A stretch of DNA of 64,000 bases from Juglans regia (taxonomy: Eukaryota; Streptophyta; Magnoliopsida; Fagales; Juglandaceae), in the NCBI RefSeq assembly GCF_001411555.2, contig NC_049909.1, positions 10,175,485-10,239,484 of the forward strand, in the 5' to 3' direction. Under the pieces are notes generated by a model. The model saw nothing but the letters and a program-made list of their open reading frames with translations. It searched no databases and was not told the origin of the DNA. The position numbers and the translations under genes are program-made. This document shows, in pieces, positions 9,356 through 20,646 of this stretch (the stretch's first letter is position 1; every line of letters begins with the position of its first letter).

Positions 9356-11569
9356 TGTAACATCCAAGATTTTCATCTGCTAAAATGTTACGATGACCCT
9401 TCAGTTCTTGACATTTCGGATTTGCAACAACCACCACTTCTCTTCTTTTTGTTTTTAAACATCAGTGTTGCTTCCACTATCCCCACCCAAGTTCAGTGTT
9501 ATCTACTAATTAAATAAAACCTATTGGGAGACCAACTTATATAAGAAACCCCACCACAAAATCCCCTTATCATCTGTAGAAAACCCCATGAAGCCTCTGT
9601 ATTAAACACACAAAATATTCTCATAAAAACCACAGCAGTCCCACGACCAAGAATTGAGAAAAACCCACTCTCATAGCAAGCCCCTTGGCGCAGACAACAC
9701 CACCACACCCTTCCTCCCAGCAACCGACAGCCACCTTCCTCCCAGCAACCGACAGCCACCTCGTCGGACCACTTTTCACACCGCCACAAAAATTGCCGAC
9801 CAGCCTAACCTCGTTGAACCCACTCCCGTTCGGTAAGCCCACTGCCGTCGGCCACCATTTTCTCTCCCTAGTGCTTTCAGCTTGACAGATTCCCCCTCTC
9901 TCTCTCTCTCTCTCTCTCTCTTTGTGTCACACCACCACCAGAAACACCCATCTGTGTTGCCGGCCATCCTCAAACACCCAGTGCCACCTTCGCACCCAAC
10001 CACCTCTCTCGGTGAGTCCCAACTGCTCGACCTGTTGTCTTCCTTGTAAGCCTGTGTTTTCTTTTATTTCCTTTACCTTCAACCTTCCCAAAATGCCACT
10101 GACAGTTATGCTTATTTTCTAAAATGCCCTCCTATTAAGCTGAGTCTTGTTGGACGTGTTTTACATGTTATAATAGGTTGGGCTGAGTTGGTTTTCAAAA
10201 AACACTCTGGTACCTTATGTCAAGTAGGCTGATCCACCACTTGGGCCTTGTCCTATGATAAGCTTAACTTTTAAGCTGGGCTTAGTTTAATTAGATAAAG
10301 ATATTAGCCCAACAACTTTTATTCATACTAGTAACGTCAAGTACCTCATATAGGTAATGTGCTGCAAGCTGAAAATCAGGAAGCATCGCTAAAAGGTAAT
10401 TAGTTTGATCATATAAATGCATGTGTACTGTAAATATTATTGTCATGTATGAAAATATGATGTGCTTTGATGGTTATCTTTGCTATGCTAAGAGTTAAAG
10501 CAAGGTTAGATTCCTTTCTCGATCTTTGATGAATTATGACATTATGCTTGTGATGAATTTGTTGTTTGATGGATTGAGTGTTACTAAAATCACATGGAAG
10601 CCATGAAATGTTCATGTAGTAACTTAAGTATGCCATGTAATAAAATAGTCAGATCATGTATGCCATGTTCATGTAATACTTAGACCATGTATGCCATGAA
10701 ATGTCATAAAATGTTTAGATCATGTTATGTCATGCCATGTTATGCTATATCATGATCAAGAATATGCAATGTTATGCTATGCCATGTTCAAGAATATGCC
10801 ATGTTAGAAAAGTTCATGAAGCCTAATAAATTCTCATGCACTAAGAAAGATAAGAAGCTTTAAGGTGACACGGACGCAAGCGTGGTTAATCACAAGTTAA
10901 GTGAAACACGGCCCCAAGCGTGTTTCACTCCATGTTATGCAAGTTAAGTGAAACACGGACCCAAGCATGTTTCACTCCGTGTCATGCAAGTTAAGTAAAA
11001 CATGGACCCAAGCGTGTTTCACCACATGATAAGTGAAAGACAAGATAAACAAGTAATTTATGCATTCAAGTTACATGTTTACCATGATTCTTTTTGTTCC
11101 GCTCATGTTAATGATGAATAGATATGCTATGTGAATCTATGATGATATATGTATGTATGAAGAGTCTTTCAAAAGTTAAGTCTATGCTAGGCTAAGATAT
11201 ATTTTATGGTATGATGTGCTACTTAATGAGTATTTGACTCATTTTTGTTTGTCTTTCTATTTTCCTCTATGTTTAATTCTCTTAGATGCTGGTTATGATG
11301 ATGCAGTGCTGGATGGCCATGAGTAGATCTAGTACAAAGACGTAGGAAGGAATAAGTGTTATTCACACAAGAATTAGATTTCTTTTATGTCATTCGTAGG
11401 ATTAGTTTATGTCCTTTCTACTTTACGCTCAGTTTCAAATCAATCATTCTCACTTCAATTTTAATGATGCTTTTCAATAAATGAGGTATTTTAGGATATG
11501 AATCTCTTTAGCGGGCATTATTTTATGAATGTTTCGTAATATTCCTAACCTACGGGAAGGGGTTTTACA
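9356..11569 (+). mobile_element. Solo LTR B (2.2 kb)
   Basis: Starts TGTAACATCCAAG, ends GGGGTTTTACA. The flanks CTACT (9351-9355) and CTACC (11570-11574) are a 5 bp duplication with one mismatch. It splits the leader of the Transposase_28 element. It has a pyrimidine-rich leader with CTCGGTGAGT near 10009-10018, a (TC)n run at 9897-9921, a 47 bp hairpin array at 10893-11033, and an acceptor-like TTCTCTTAG ending near 11286. No polyprotein. Confidence 0.8.
10893..11033 (+). repeat. Three 47 bp hairpin-forming tandem units in LTR B
   Basis: Units start CAAGTTAAGTGAAACACGG at 10893, 10940 and 10987. Each pairs GTGAAACACG with the downstream CGTGTTTCAC, so every unit can fold as a stem with a CCCCAAG-type loop. 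The third unit has decayed ends (AAAACATGG and TTTCACCACA). A half unit precedes the array near 10869-10885. Confidence 0.9.
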
Positions 11570-13601
11570 CTACCTATGGCCTTTTCCGTCTTCAAAGCCC
11601 CTCTTTCACCTACCACACTTCCTACGTTTGCTACTACTCATTCATCTGCATCCTTCTCTCCCGTCCAACTCTGCCTTTTCTACTACTTCTTACCACACTC
11701 CAATGGCTTCACACAAGTCTTCCCATTCATCTACTTGTCATGCAGTTCTTTGCGACCCCATGACTCTCCTCCTTGTACTGAGGAAAATGAAGCCAATCTC
11801 GGTCTAGTCTTTGAGGGCCACCAGTGGGTCTTGACAACAACTCGTTCTGACCTGGACTCCTTGATGGATCACTATGGAATCCCAGATTTAGTAATGCTAA
11901 ACCAGCTTGAGCAGCGTAGGGGAGCTATTAATGTTGGGGGTCTGGCTGTTTTCGCCTTTAATCTGTTATGTTTCTCATGGGGCTTAGCTTGCCCTTTTGT
12001 CGCCCAGTAAGAGATGTGCTTGACTTTCTAGGGCTTGCCCCTGCCCAGTTGGCGCCCAATTCTTGGAGGATATTGATGGGTTGCTGTGTTGCCTGGAGGT
12101 AAGGTTCTAGGCCCACGGGCGATGAATTATGAACTTAACAGCCTGTGAGTTTCTCCATATTCACTACATTCATCGTCTGCGGGGAATCTTTGTAATTTTC
12201 GAGCTCATACCGATAGTCGAGTGGCCCAAATTGAGCGTCGATTTTTCCATGCTAAAGATTGGCAACGAAATTTCTTCTCTGTTTTTGGTGAAGGTTAGGA
12301 ATTTCCCCCAGGTGAAGCTAGCCGTTGTGAATTCCTGATCTGAGCTTCTTAGGGCCACGTTCCCGATGACTAAAATTTTGAGATTATTCTCTCTGGCTTT
12401 GAGGAGGCTCGTCTTCATTTGATACATGCTTGGGTGGAAGCAAATGACCATTTAACTTTGATAGAAAATCTCTTGACTTGTGCCAACATTAATAGGTTTA
12501 TGGTCTCGCCTAAAAGGGTGCATGTGTTTGGTCACCAGTTTTTGGGCACTCCATTGTTGCCTCGAGGATAGAAAAGGTGATGATCCTCGACTATTAGGAA
12601 GAAGAAGGGAAAGAAGGCTCGCGCTAAAATTCCTCCTTGTCGTACCAAGGTTAGCCCTTTGACGAGTCTAGTTCCACCAAAGAAGGTTCTCCACCTTCTT
12701 CCTCGTTGCCTAAGGGAAATTTGGATCTTCGTTAGCCTATGTTGGCTGAGTCCTTTGAGGTTGTCATGGCTTAGGCTGAGGCTGACTTGGAGCTAGTGCT
12801 GGAGGCTGAGTTTGCTTTGTTGTCACATTTGGAAAATGTTGCTCCCATTCCCCCCCTCTTCTAGGGGTTGAGGCGAGATTTCTGGGTCACATGACGGAGA
12901 CATAGCCGTGACTCTTGACCCCTCCTTCCTGGGGGTTCCCCAAATAATCCCAGCCAGTTCCTCGGTTCCATTTGATGAGTCCAGTAAGGTGTCTCTAGCC
13001 ATTGGGGGCGAGATGCTGATAGTTGAAGCTGTCGCTGCCTTGTCTCTTCTACTCATGTTTCTCCTACCTCGGGGGAAACAACACCTATTGTTCCCTTTGT
13101 TTTTCCTGAGTTTCCTTCTACTGGATCTACGGGCACAGATTCAATGGAGGTAAGGTCTCAATTCGTTCCTCACTCTTCAGCACCTCTCCTACTAGAGGGG
13201 ACATGCATTCTCCTAGCTTTCACACTTACAAACCTTTTACCGACATCCCTTTGTCTTCGGTTGGTCAAACTCATAATGAAGTTCCATACGTCCCTTCTTC
13301 ACCTCCTAGGTCTAATGTACCCTCACCCCTTTCTTATCCACCCCAAATTTCCTCACCACCTCATGGCTTGGGCAAGATGGGAGGGCGCATTCCTCTGCCT
13401 AGGGGGCCCTTTAACTCATCGGTGACACATGAGCCTTCAAGTTCCTGACCTGGAGCATCACAATCGACGGTGTGTGGCTTTCGTGAAGAGGGCATCCAAG
13501 ACATGGTGTGTAGGCTTAGAGACATCATTTTTTCCAGTAGGTCACCCTTTGTTGCCTTTGCTGGGGATCTGTTGTTCTTCATTCTTTCACTATTTTATTT
13601 T

Positions 13602-13639
13602 ATTTATATATATGTATATATATATATATATATATTTTA
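13602..13639. repeat. (TA)n microsatellite at the end of an intron-like tract
   Basis: An alternating TA/TG run followed directly by TTTTAG. The right Transposase_28 copy has a T-rich tract at the same place ending TTTTTTAG (about 62830), after which both copies resume homologous coding sequence. This supports a real 3' splice site. Confidence 0.6.
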
Positions 13640-14125
13640 GACCCTTGTCTCTCCATGGAGTAGACCACTTAACCATCGTTCTAATTGATGACCAGCTAGG
13701 CCTAGAGGAAGAGAATCAATTGATGTGTGCCTTCATTGGCTAAGCTCATGGAGTTGTCTTAGCCGCCCATGTGAGAAAGGAAGAGATCGTAGAAATCTTG
13801 TCTCGAGTGGAGTCATACTACCATTTGCTCGAAGACCAAGTTGTTTCCTTATGTGAGCAAGTTCATGGGCTTCGGTTAGACTTGGAAGTGTCCTAGGAGG
13901 AGGCAAACCAATGCCGTCATGAGGCTGTGTCTCGAGTAGAAGAGCGTGAAGGTCTACTCAGTTGTCTCAGCTAAGGGAGTACCTACTCTCCCATCTTGAT
14001 GTAGACTTGAACCAGTTGGATTGGAAGTCTATCAGAGCTAGCCGTGCTACCTACCACGTCTTTGATTCCTTGGAGAGAGATACAATGCCGGATGCCTTTC
14101 CTCTTCCTGCTTCTCGTCCTTAATG

Positions 14126-15511
14126 CATTTTCTTTAATTTTCTTTTAGTTAGGACTTGACATATGATTATGTAATAGACACTTGAACTTATGTCATTTTG
14201 GTTTGAAATATATGTTATTTTTCCATACAGTTTCTCTTCGGAACAGATGGGCTAGTCTTAAGGGATAAACAACCTCCAATCACAGCAAGACATGTAGACT
14301 ATTTCATAAAAAGTAAAATACACCCTTTCCCATCTGATTACACTAATTGCCTTTCACTTTCCCTCTGATTTCTGTTTAGTTTTCACTCGTCGTGCACCTT
14401 TGCCTCTAAGACTCATGCAGGAAACTTCTCCTCCATCGCCGTGAGCCATCACTTTCCTCCATCGTCATTTGTTCCAGAGTTGTCTCTGCTGCCAAGCTTA
14501 GTCTCCGCCATGCTCAGAGCCATCTCTTTCCTCCATCCCCCCTGACTTGCTCTGTCGTCATTGCCCCCCACTATAGCTGTTCCTCCGTCGCCCCACCAAG
14601 CCATCGCTCACCAAGTCGCTCCTCGATGGTAAGTTGTGTAATGACTGTAATTTGTCTAAGGGTTGCTATAATTGGCATCATGTAATTTTACTAACCTGTA
14701 CCATTGAAGGAATTGGTTTACTTCTTCCCCACTATAGCTGTAATCGGCTGCTAGAAACTTTTTAACATGTTTTTCTCGTTGGAATGAACCTGTGATGCTT
14801 TAGGTTCACTTCTTCAGATAACCTATAGCTCTAGAAGGCTTGAGATGTGAACTCTTTTATTCCAATTTTCTCAGATATATAGAAACTAATGAATAGGGCA
14901 TTTGTGAAGTTTGACCGAAATGCTTCCAATGCTCTAAAAAAAAAAAATAATGGAAATGGTTGAGGGGAAGAAGACGAATGGGTTTGTTGTGAAGGAAATT
15001 GCTGGGTAGACGGGATTGAGGGGAAGAAGATGAATGGGTCTACTGTGAAGGAAATCGCTCTGGTCAATTTCGAAGAAGAAGAGGATTTTGCTTTTTGAGC
15101 TTTTGATCTTCAGTTGGGTGGGTGCAGGATAGGTAAATTGGATGTCTTATGTGGAGGGTTATTATTGGGAGGCTGTTATGTGGGGGGTGAACAGACCGAC
15201 CGGTTTGAAGGTATTCCCTTTTTCCATATTGTTGCCATTAATTACTATATTAATTGAATCACCTAATTCTTTCTCGTCAAGTGAGTGAGTATGGCTCCAT
15301 ATTCTTGCCATTAATTACTATATTTTTCCATATTGATGCTTTATGATGTCTTCATTGATTCCAGGGATGTCTTCGCTACTCCTTGGCTCTACTAGGAGCT
15401 ATTTCTTCCTTACTCAACCTAGTCCCGATCCTTACCAAGGCTTCGAGATTTTCTAAATTGAGGGTAATTAGTTCTAGGCGCTCATCGGTTTCGCCTGGCT
15501 TCAATGCACTT
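14126..15511. other. Non-coding, no gene recognised; CT-rich leader-like block at 14340-14640
   Basis: The block 14395-14630 is rich in TCCTCCATCG and GCCATC motifs and ends in ATGGTAAGTT, resembling a plant 5' leader exon with a splice donor. Two near repeats, 'ggggaagaagacgaatggg' and 'ggggaagaagatgaatggg', lie at about 14964 and 15020. No open frame with a recognisable domain was found. Confidence 0.5.
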
Positions 15512-16005
15512 TTATCTCGTCTCTACCTTGGGCGCCTTATCCTTAGGTGGAGGTGGCACTAGATTTACTGCATGTTTGTTCTTTATCAAAGACTTGGTCA
15601 TCTTCACATCCCTCTTTCCCTGATGGAGTTCTTGTATATAACACTCCCGGGGGCTAGCACCTGCTCGCCACATACTTTCCCGAAGCATGCTTCTGTGGGG
15701 AACTTCATTTTTAAATGATAGGTGGATGTTATTACCTTGATAGCATTTAATGTCGGACGTCTTATTATGGAATTGTAAGCCAATCGAGTTCTTACCACAA
15801 GGAAGTCCGTCATCATTGTCTTCATGCACGGGCTAGATCCTACTAACATTGGCAGGTTGATGGACCCCATAGGTTGTACCATCTCGCTAGAAAACCCCTT
15901 TAATGTTGCAGGAGCCGGGCGTAGCCGATCTTGTCTGATCCCCATTTTCTCGTATGTGTCCCAGAATAGAATGTCCGTTGAACTATCAAATAGTGCAAAT
16001 AGTAG
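15512..16005 (-). pseudogene. Ty3 (Tat-like) protease relic
   Basis: Minus-strand frames encode a retroviral-type aspartic protease: the DSSTDILFWDTYEKMG active-site region, then LRPAPATLKGFSSE, a VQPMGSINLP strand and a 'RRPTLNAIK...TSTYHLKMKFPTE' C-terminal block. The catalytic D-T/S-G triad is altered to DSS. The end (RECYIQEL onward) is in a shifted frame with stops. In intact elements this enzyme cleaves Gag-Pol. No RT follows; only a fragment is present. On its upstream side it runs in frame into the Copia relic at 15985-16815. Confidence 0.75.
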
Positions 16006-16815
16006 GAAGAACAAAGTGATCAGTAGAAGAGGAAGAATAGATAGGTGAAAATGGAGAACTTTCATAAAAGCATCCCTTGAAAGAAAAGATGGATAATTGA
16101 TGAAGATGCAAGGCTTAGCTCTAGCATCAAATTTGGTTTGATTATGCGAAAGAGTCAAACATAGCGTAAAGAACAATTTTTTTTTTTAATGTGTACAAGA
16201 AGAGAAGCTATATGTGGAGTCTAATTTGAAAAATGAATATGAATTTGATTTATGAAATGAGTAGCTATTAAAAGACAATCACCATAAATTTCAAGAGCAG
16301 CTAAGAGCTTGAGCCACATTTAGAAAGTGATGGTTTTTTCTCTCCAAAATGCAACTTTTGTTGTGGAGTTTCAATGCAAATCCTTTGAGGAACAACAACC
16401 TTAGAATTGTAAACATGAAGCATATTGAACTTAGGGTCATCGTCTATTCTATGTTGTTGAATTTTGGTGTGAAGTTATGTCCTAATCCTTGTAAAGAACA
16501 AACTAAATGTCATATTAGATTTTATAAGATAAAACCATGTACATGTAGAAAAATAATCAACGAAGGTTTGAAAATATTTGAAACCATTTAGATGAGTAGC
16601 ATAAGGTTGTCACAATAATAAGAGCAAAACAATGAGTAAAATTTGTTTAACTAGAATAACCAGAAATCCTTGCTGCTTAAATGTGGATAAATTGTAGAGT
16701 GTAGACCATTAGAAGCTTTACTAATACGTACAGTTTTATCTAACAAGTCATGAGAATGATTAGTGTCCAAGTCTCTAATGCCATTTATTGGAATCGGCTA
16801 GAGCAATAAAATAGA
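15985..16815 (-). pseudogene. Copia integrase-core relic, copy 1
   Basis: About 830 bp nearly collinear with 57305-58144. Minus-strand pieces (scattered over frames) match the Copia integrase core and its C-terminal region, including 'TLSHNQTKFDARAKPCIF' at about 16150-16090. Many stops and indels. It is truncated on both sides: on the left it is joined to a Ty3 protease, on the right to unassigned sequence. Confidence 0.65.
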
Positions 16816-17023
16816 AAGTGTAAGATAGTATTGTAACTGAAATGGTGAATGAAGCTGAAGAATGCTGCAACACATTTAAAAGTCAGTTCCTTTCCTTACG
16901 CAACAAGATTGTCTTTCAAGAAAATTTTACAAGAAAGAATGGTGAATTACTAGAGTGGTTGGCACTGTTCTTTTGTAATTGGTAGCAAGGAAATAGATCG
17001 TGTTAGAGGTTGATAAAGTTTGG
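16816..17023. other. Unassigned ~200 bp between two relics
   Basis: No domain, repeat or terminal signature recognised. Confidence 0.4.
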
Positions 17024-17225
17024 AAATGCATAATTAAGTTGTTTAAGTGAATGATATGTTTTATCAAATAAAAGTTAATCAACTTAATTACACATCAAAT
17101 TTTAGTACCGAACTCCAAATCAATTGATGCCAATATTTTGCACACAAAAGTTTCAAATTTGCCTCTAAAATAATTAAATACTTATATGTGCAGGGCATCT
17201 GTGGAAAGGAAAAATAAAAGAGCCA
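17024..17225 (+). mobile_element. Athila-type LTR start, inverted relative to 24207-24437
   Basis: From TTGATAAAGTTTGGAAATGC onward this matches the reverse complement of 24207-24437, with a few indels. In the right copy this sequence lies just beyond a polypurine-like GTTGGAGGGTGA, so it is the beginning of an LTR. The sequence from 17226 to 17515 may be its continuation, but I have no second copy to confirm that. Confidence 0.6.
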
Positions 17226-18546
17226 CACAACAATTATTTCCTAACCCTTGTTGAGATGCCCCTTCGGTGGTCCCAGGTGGAGTGCACTGGAGTGTGCAAA
17301 GGAACAGTAGAGGACGTGAACCACCCACGTTTGTTGAGGTACCACCTAGGAGGAGGAACGATTCATTTTGATTACGAAGGAGTAAGATAGTCCTAGGCAG
17401 ATAGAACTCCTTGAGGAAATAGAAAAGGTGAATTCAGTTATGTATGGACTAAATTCTTTCAAATTGAACTGCTTGAATACTTGAAGTTTTAGATTTAGAG
17501 AGTATGCTGGTATGATGTAACACCCCGTATTTTTTTTATTTAGTGTATTTTTTTTAATTGAAGGATTATTTGTTATTAATTTAAAATTTGACTATCTTGT
17601 TTTAAATTTTCAGATTTTATTGGGTTTATTTTTTTTATGATTTTTAATTTGTGAAAATTAAATTTGACATGTTTCCTTAATATTAATAATTGTTATGCAT
17701 TTAAATTTCTCTTAATTTAAATTAGTTTGTGGGTTTCAAAATTATTGTATTGTTGGATTTAATTATTTTATTTTACTTAGTCATTGTGTTTAAATTTATT
17801 TTATTTAAAACTGTTGTGTTGAAATAATTTTCGTTGGAATTTTGTGACCCAAGTTGTGAGTTTTAGACCTCATTTATTTTCTCTTCATTTTTCTTTTTCC
17901 ACTTTCTTTTTCTCTTTTCTCTTTTTTTTTTTTCTTCTTTCTTTTTTTTTTTCTCTTCTTTTTCCTTTTTCCGGAACTGCTCCTCCCGCGCGACCCAGGC
18001 CCCCTCCCCTCTCCCGTGCTTCTTTTTCGTCCGCCCAGCCCACCACCACCGCGCCGCCGTGCTCGACACCGCCTAGTCCATTGCCTCCCCTACCGGCCGG
18101 CGACACCACCCCACCAATCTCAGCCTCTAACTCGCCGCCAATAGCCCCCACGCACCATACCAAGCCGCGGCATTCTCTTCACTCTAGCGCTGCCGTCGCG
18201 CCACCATCAGCCACCATCTCTTCACTACTTCATCATCGACCTCCTAGCAACCTAATGCACCCATCCTTGGCTCCGATCTGTCACCGATGAAGCCCATCTA
18301 TCTCCATCTCCGATTCGTGCTTTTTGGCCTTCAACCGCCGCCCACGCCGCCACCCACGGCCAACCACCACCACCACTAGCTTCACCGACATCCCTAGGTC
18401 CTACCCTATCAATCTCGGGTCTTCGTTTACACCCGTTCAAAAGTGGGTTTCTGAGACCCACGGCCACAGTGCATTTTGCACTGTTTTGTTGCTACGTTGC
18501 CGCTTCCAGCACCTCCGTGATCTTTCAAAAATTATATTATAGCATT

Positions 18547-19899
18547 GTAAGTATTTTTCCCAAAAAACTTTTGAGATTTAAATGTATTTCTGTGCTAATT
18601 CATATTTACTGTGAATTTGTTGGTTGTGCCGAACTGAGTCCGAGGAGGAAGGGGGTCGGTTGGATTTGATGGAGTTGTTTGTGTGAGATTGGTTTATGCT
18701 ATGAAATTTGTTGGCTGTTGCGGATTTAAATATTGGTGTTTTGAGTTTGACGTTGGTCATGATGGATATTGGTGATTTTTTTAGGAAGTGGTGATATACT
18801 TTGGGATTATGAGGATTTTAAGTTTTGAGAAATTAAGATAGATTATTTTAGAAGTTTAGGCTTAAATATGGAAATCCGTGATTGGTTGAAAACTTACAGA
18901 AATTGTGTGATTATTTTTTATAGGTGACGATTTATAGTCGACTCGACATTTTTTTGAAGAAATTTCTGAAAAGCTAAGTTGTCCAGGTAAGCGGGGTTCA
19001 TATACTGGTTTTGTATAAAAGAAATGAAATGAGGTTGACTTTGAAAATATTCATGTTTATTTTTGAAAAGAAATCTAAAAACGACCTCAGATGTTTGTTC
19101 TGCATATGCATAAATTCTATAAGAGAAAGTATTTTTCTGTCGTGACTGGTGTAGACATGAGCTAGTTTTGTGCATTTTATTTATGAACTATGTAAAAGAG
19201 CGAATAAGAAATTCTAAAAGTTTTGTTATGAACAAATGAGAATATTTTGTTTATGTTTATCTCGAACATGTGAAATGATCTGAAGCTTTTCAGTGTTTTG
19301 TTTAGACATGATGTATCATCTGAAAATCTTGGCATGAAGTTCTGATTCTGTATATGTTTGTAACCGGATTTTCGATGAAATCCGTTCTGTTTCTGTTAAG
19401 GCCCAGCCACGGTATAATGGTGGTTTATAACCCTACCACGGGGGTGAAACATGGTATACGGCCCAACACGGGTATAATGGTGGTTTATAACCCTACCACG
19501 GGGGTGAAACATGGAAAATGGCCAGCCACGGGTATAATGGTGGTTTATAACCCTACCACGGGGGTGAAACATGGAATATGGCCCAGCCACGGGTATAATG
19601 GTGGTTTATAACCCTACCACGGGGGTTAAACATGGTATCGTCCCGATGTGATATTAAGCGATGATAAGATCATAATGTTTCAGTCTAGAAATGCCAACGG
19701 ATTCTCTTTTTGGAATAAGTATATTTTTTTAAAAATTTCGCTCTAATGTTTTTGTACAAGTTTTGTTTTTGCATTCTGAAAGTAAATGTTTTGTTTGGCT
19801 TATCAAATGTTATAAATGCTCATGTTTACATGCTAGTATATACTCTCTGCTTACTGAGTTGTTGATAACTCACCCCCTTATCTCCACAATATTTTTCAG
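18547..19899 (+). other. Intron-exon-intron-like block in LTR C
   Basis: Donor ATT|GTAAGT at 18547 and acceptor TTTATAG ending 18923 bound a 377 bp block. Next is a 63 nt exon-like piece (18924-18986) beginning GTGACGA, then donor CAG|GTAAGCGGGG at 18987 and acceptor TATTTTTCAG ending 19899 (913 bp). Equivalent signals occur at matching places in LTRs F, G, H and I. Splicing itself is inferred. Confidence 0.55.
19400..19640 (+). repeat. Tandem array, four ~60 bp units in LTR C
   Basis: Units begin at 19400, 19460, 19520 and 19580 with the same core as LTR A. The first unit lacks one G of CACGGG and others have 1 bp deletions in GGCCCAGC, giving a 60 bp period. It lies inside the second intron-like block. 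Confidence 0.95.
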
Positions 19900-20194
19900 A
19901 TATTATGATGGTTCAGCTGAAGGATCAAGATTATGAGGCATTGGGTGAGATGTTTTAGGTGTGGTGGTTCAAGCATAGGAAGTTTTTTATGAGTATTGTC
20001 GATTTTATTAAGAAGTTTTATTGTGTTATAATGACTTGGTATTTTAGAAAATTGGTTATATTGAGGAAATTAGATTTAATCGAATTTTCTATATGATATT
20101 GAGAATTTGGAGTATTTTTTATATTGTTGAAATGTGAGTTTAAGTGTTAGGAAGTAACTCTCCGACCCGTGCGGGACCGGGACGTTACATATGA

Positions 20195-20646
20195 CTTGAC
20201 CTACTTTGTGGAAGGATTCCAGTATTAATTGATATGATTTGAGAGAGAGAGAGAGTTAAGAATGGTAGATATATATATATATATATATATACGTTGTGGA
20301 TAATTCTTTGAATAGTAAGGAGAATAATGATTTCATTTAAGTAAGGACTCAGTATCCTAGAAGGTCAGCCTAGAAGTCAGTAAGTTTAGGCTATAACCTT
20401 TGGGAGTGTTATACCCTTATGTTGTTGTGGTAATTATTTTGTGTAACCATGTGATGATTATAGGTAAGAATAATGTTGACTACGAGAGGAAGACGTTACC
20501 TCAAGAAGAATTTCACCTGCCCCATGAGCGTGATGAGGCATCCAGTGTTGGACAGTAGGTTGGTAAGCAACCTCTTCTTTTGAGCGAGTTTCTGTTTGTA
20601 CTTGCATCGATTTCGAGGATGAAATCTTTTTTTTAGGAGGGGAGGA
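20195..20646 (+). pseudogene. Ty3 internal remnant ending in a polypurine tract
   Basis: Contains an (AT)n run (20264-20291), a short gag-like start reading MLTTRGRRYL (from 20471) and, just before the LTR, a 'TTCGAGGATGAAATC' tail typical of the end of pol in Tekay/Reina-type Ty3 elements. The polypurine tract AGGAGGGGAGGA is at 20635-20646. Everything between gag start and pol end is missing, so this is a large internal deletion derivative. Confidence 0.5.

Larger units (their letters stand above)
9164..14125 (+). pseudogene. Transposase_28 ('putative gypsy type') element, left copy, degenerate
   Basis: After a pyrimidine-rich leader (9164-9355, interrupted by LTR B and resuming at 11570), an ORF homologous to the one at 58357 starts at ATG 11702. 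The family hallmark (residues DFLGLAPAQLAPNSWRILMG) is read at about 12020-12090, followed by the conserved 'DE...T.CEFLHIH' part to about 12340. A serine/proline-rich linker (12900-13440) contains VTLDPSFLGVPQ, matching the right copy. After an AT-rich intron-like tract ending TTTTAG at 13639, a coiled-coil segment runs about 13690-14130. Numerous stops and frameshifts make it a pseudogene. The family is gag-like protein of Tat/Ogre-type Ty3 elements; that assignment is by recognition, not search. Confidence 0.7.
17516..20189 (+). mobile_element. Solo LTR C (2.67 kb)
   Basis: Starts TGTAACACCCCG, ends CCGGGACGTTACA. Perfect 5 bp duplications TATGA at 17511-17515 and 20190-20194. It has the same organisation as LTR A: a strongly pyrimidine/proline-codon-rich leader (17880-18500), the array at 19400-19640, and the conserved 3' block with a TTTTTCAG end at 19899. 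It keeps the CAG|GTAAGC donor-like block that A has lost. No polyprotein; the long ORF at 17844-18290 is a translation of low-complexity CT-rich leader. Confidence 0.9.

Noticed and set aside
14340..15220. Possible Mutator-like element with long inverted ends (CACATAAGACAT-like pieces)
   Set aside because: The similarity between the two ends is too short and patchy, and no 9 bp duplication was found.
17844..18290. 148-residue plus-strand ORF, rich in F, P and T
   Set aside because: It translates a polypyrimidine tract and CCACC-rich leader within solo LTR C. There is no domain, and equivalent leaders in other LTRs do not conserve it.
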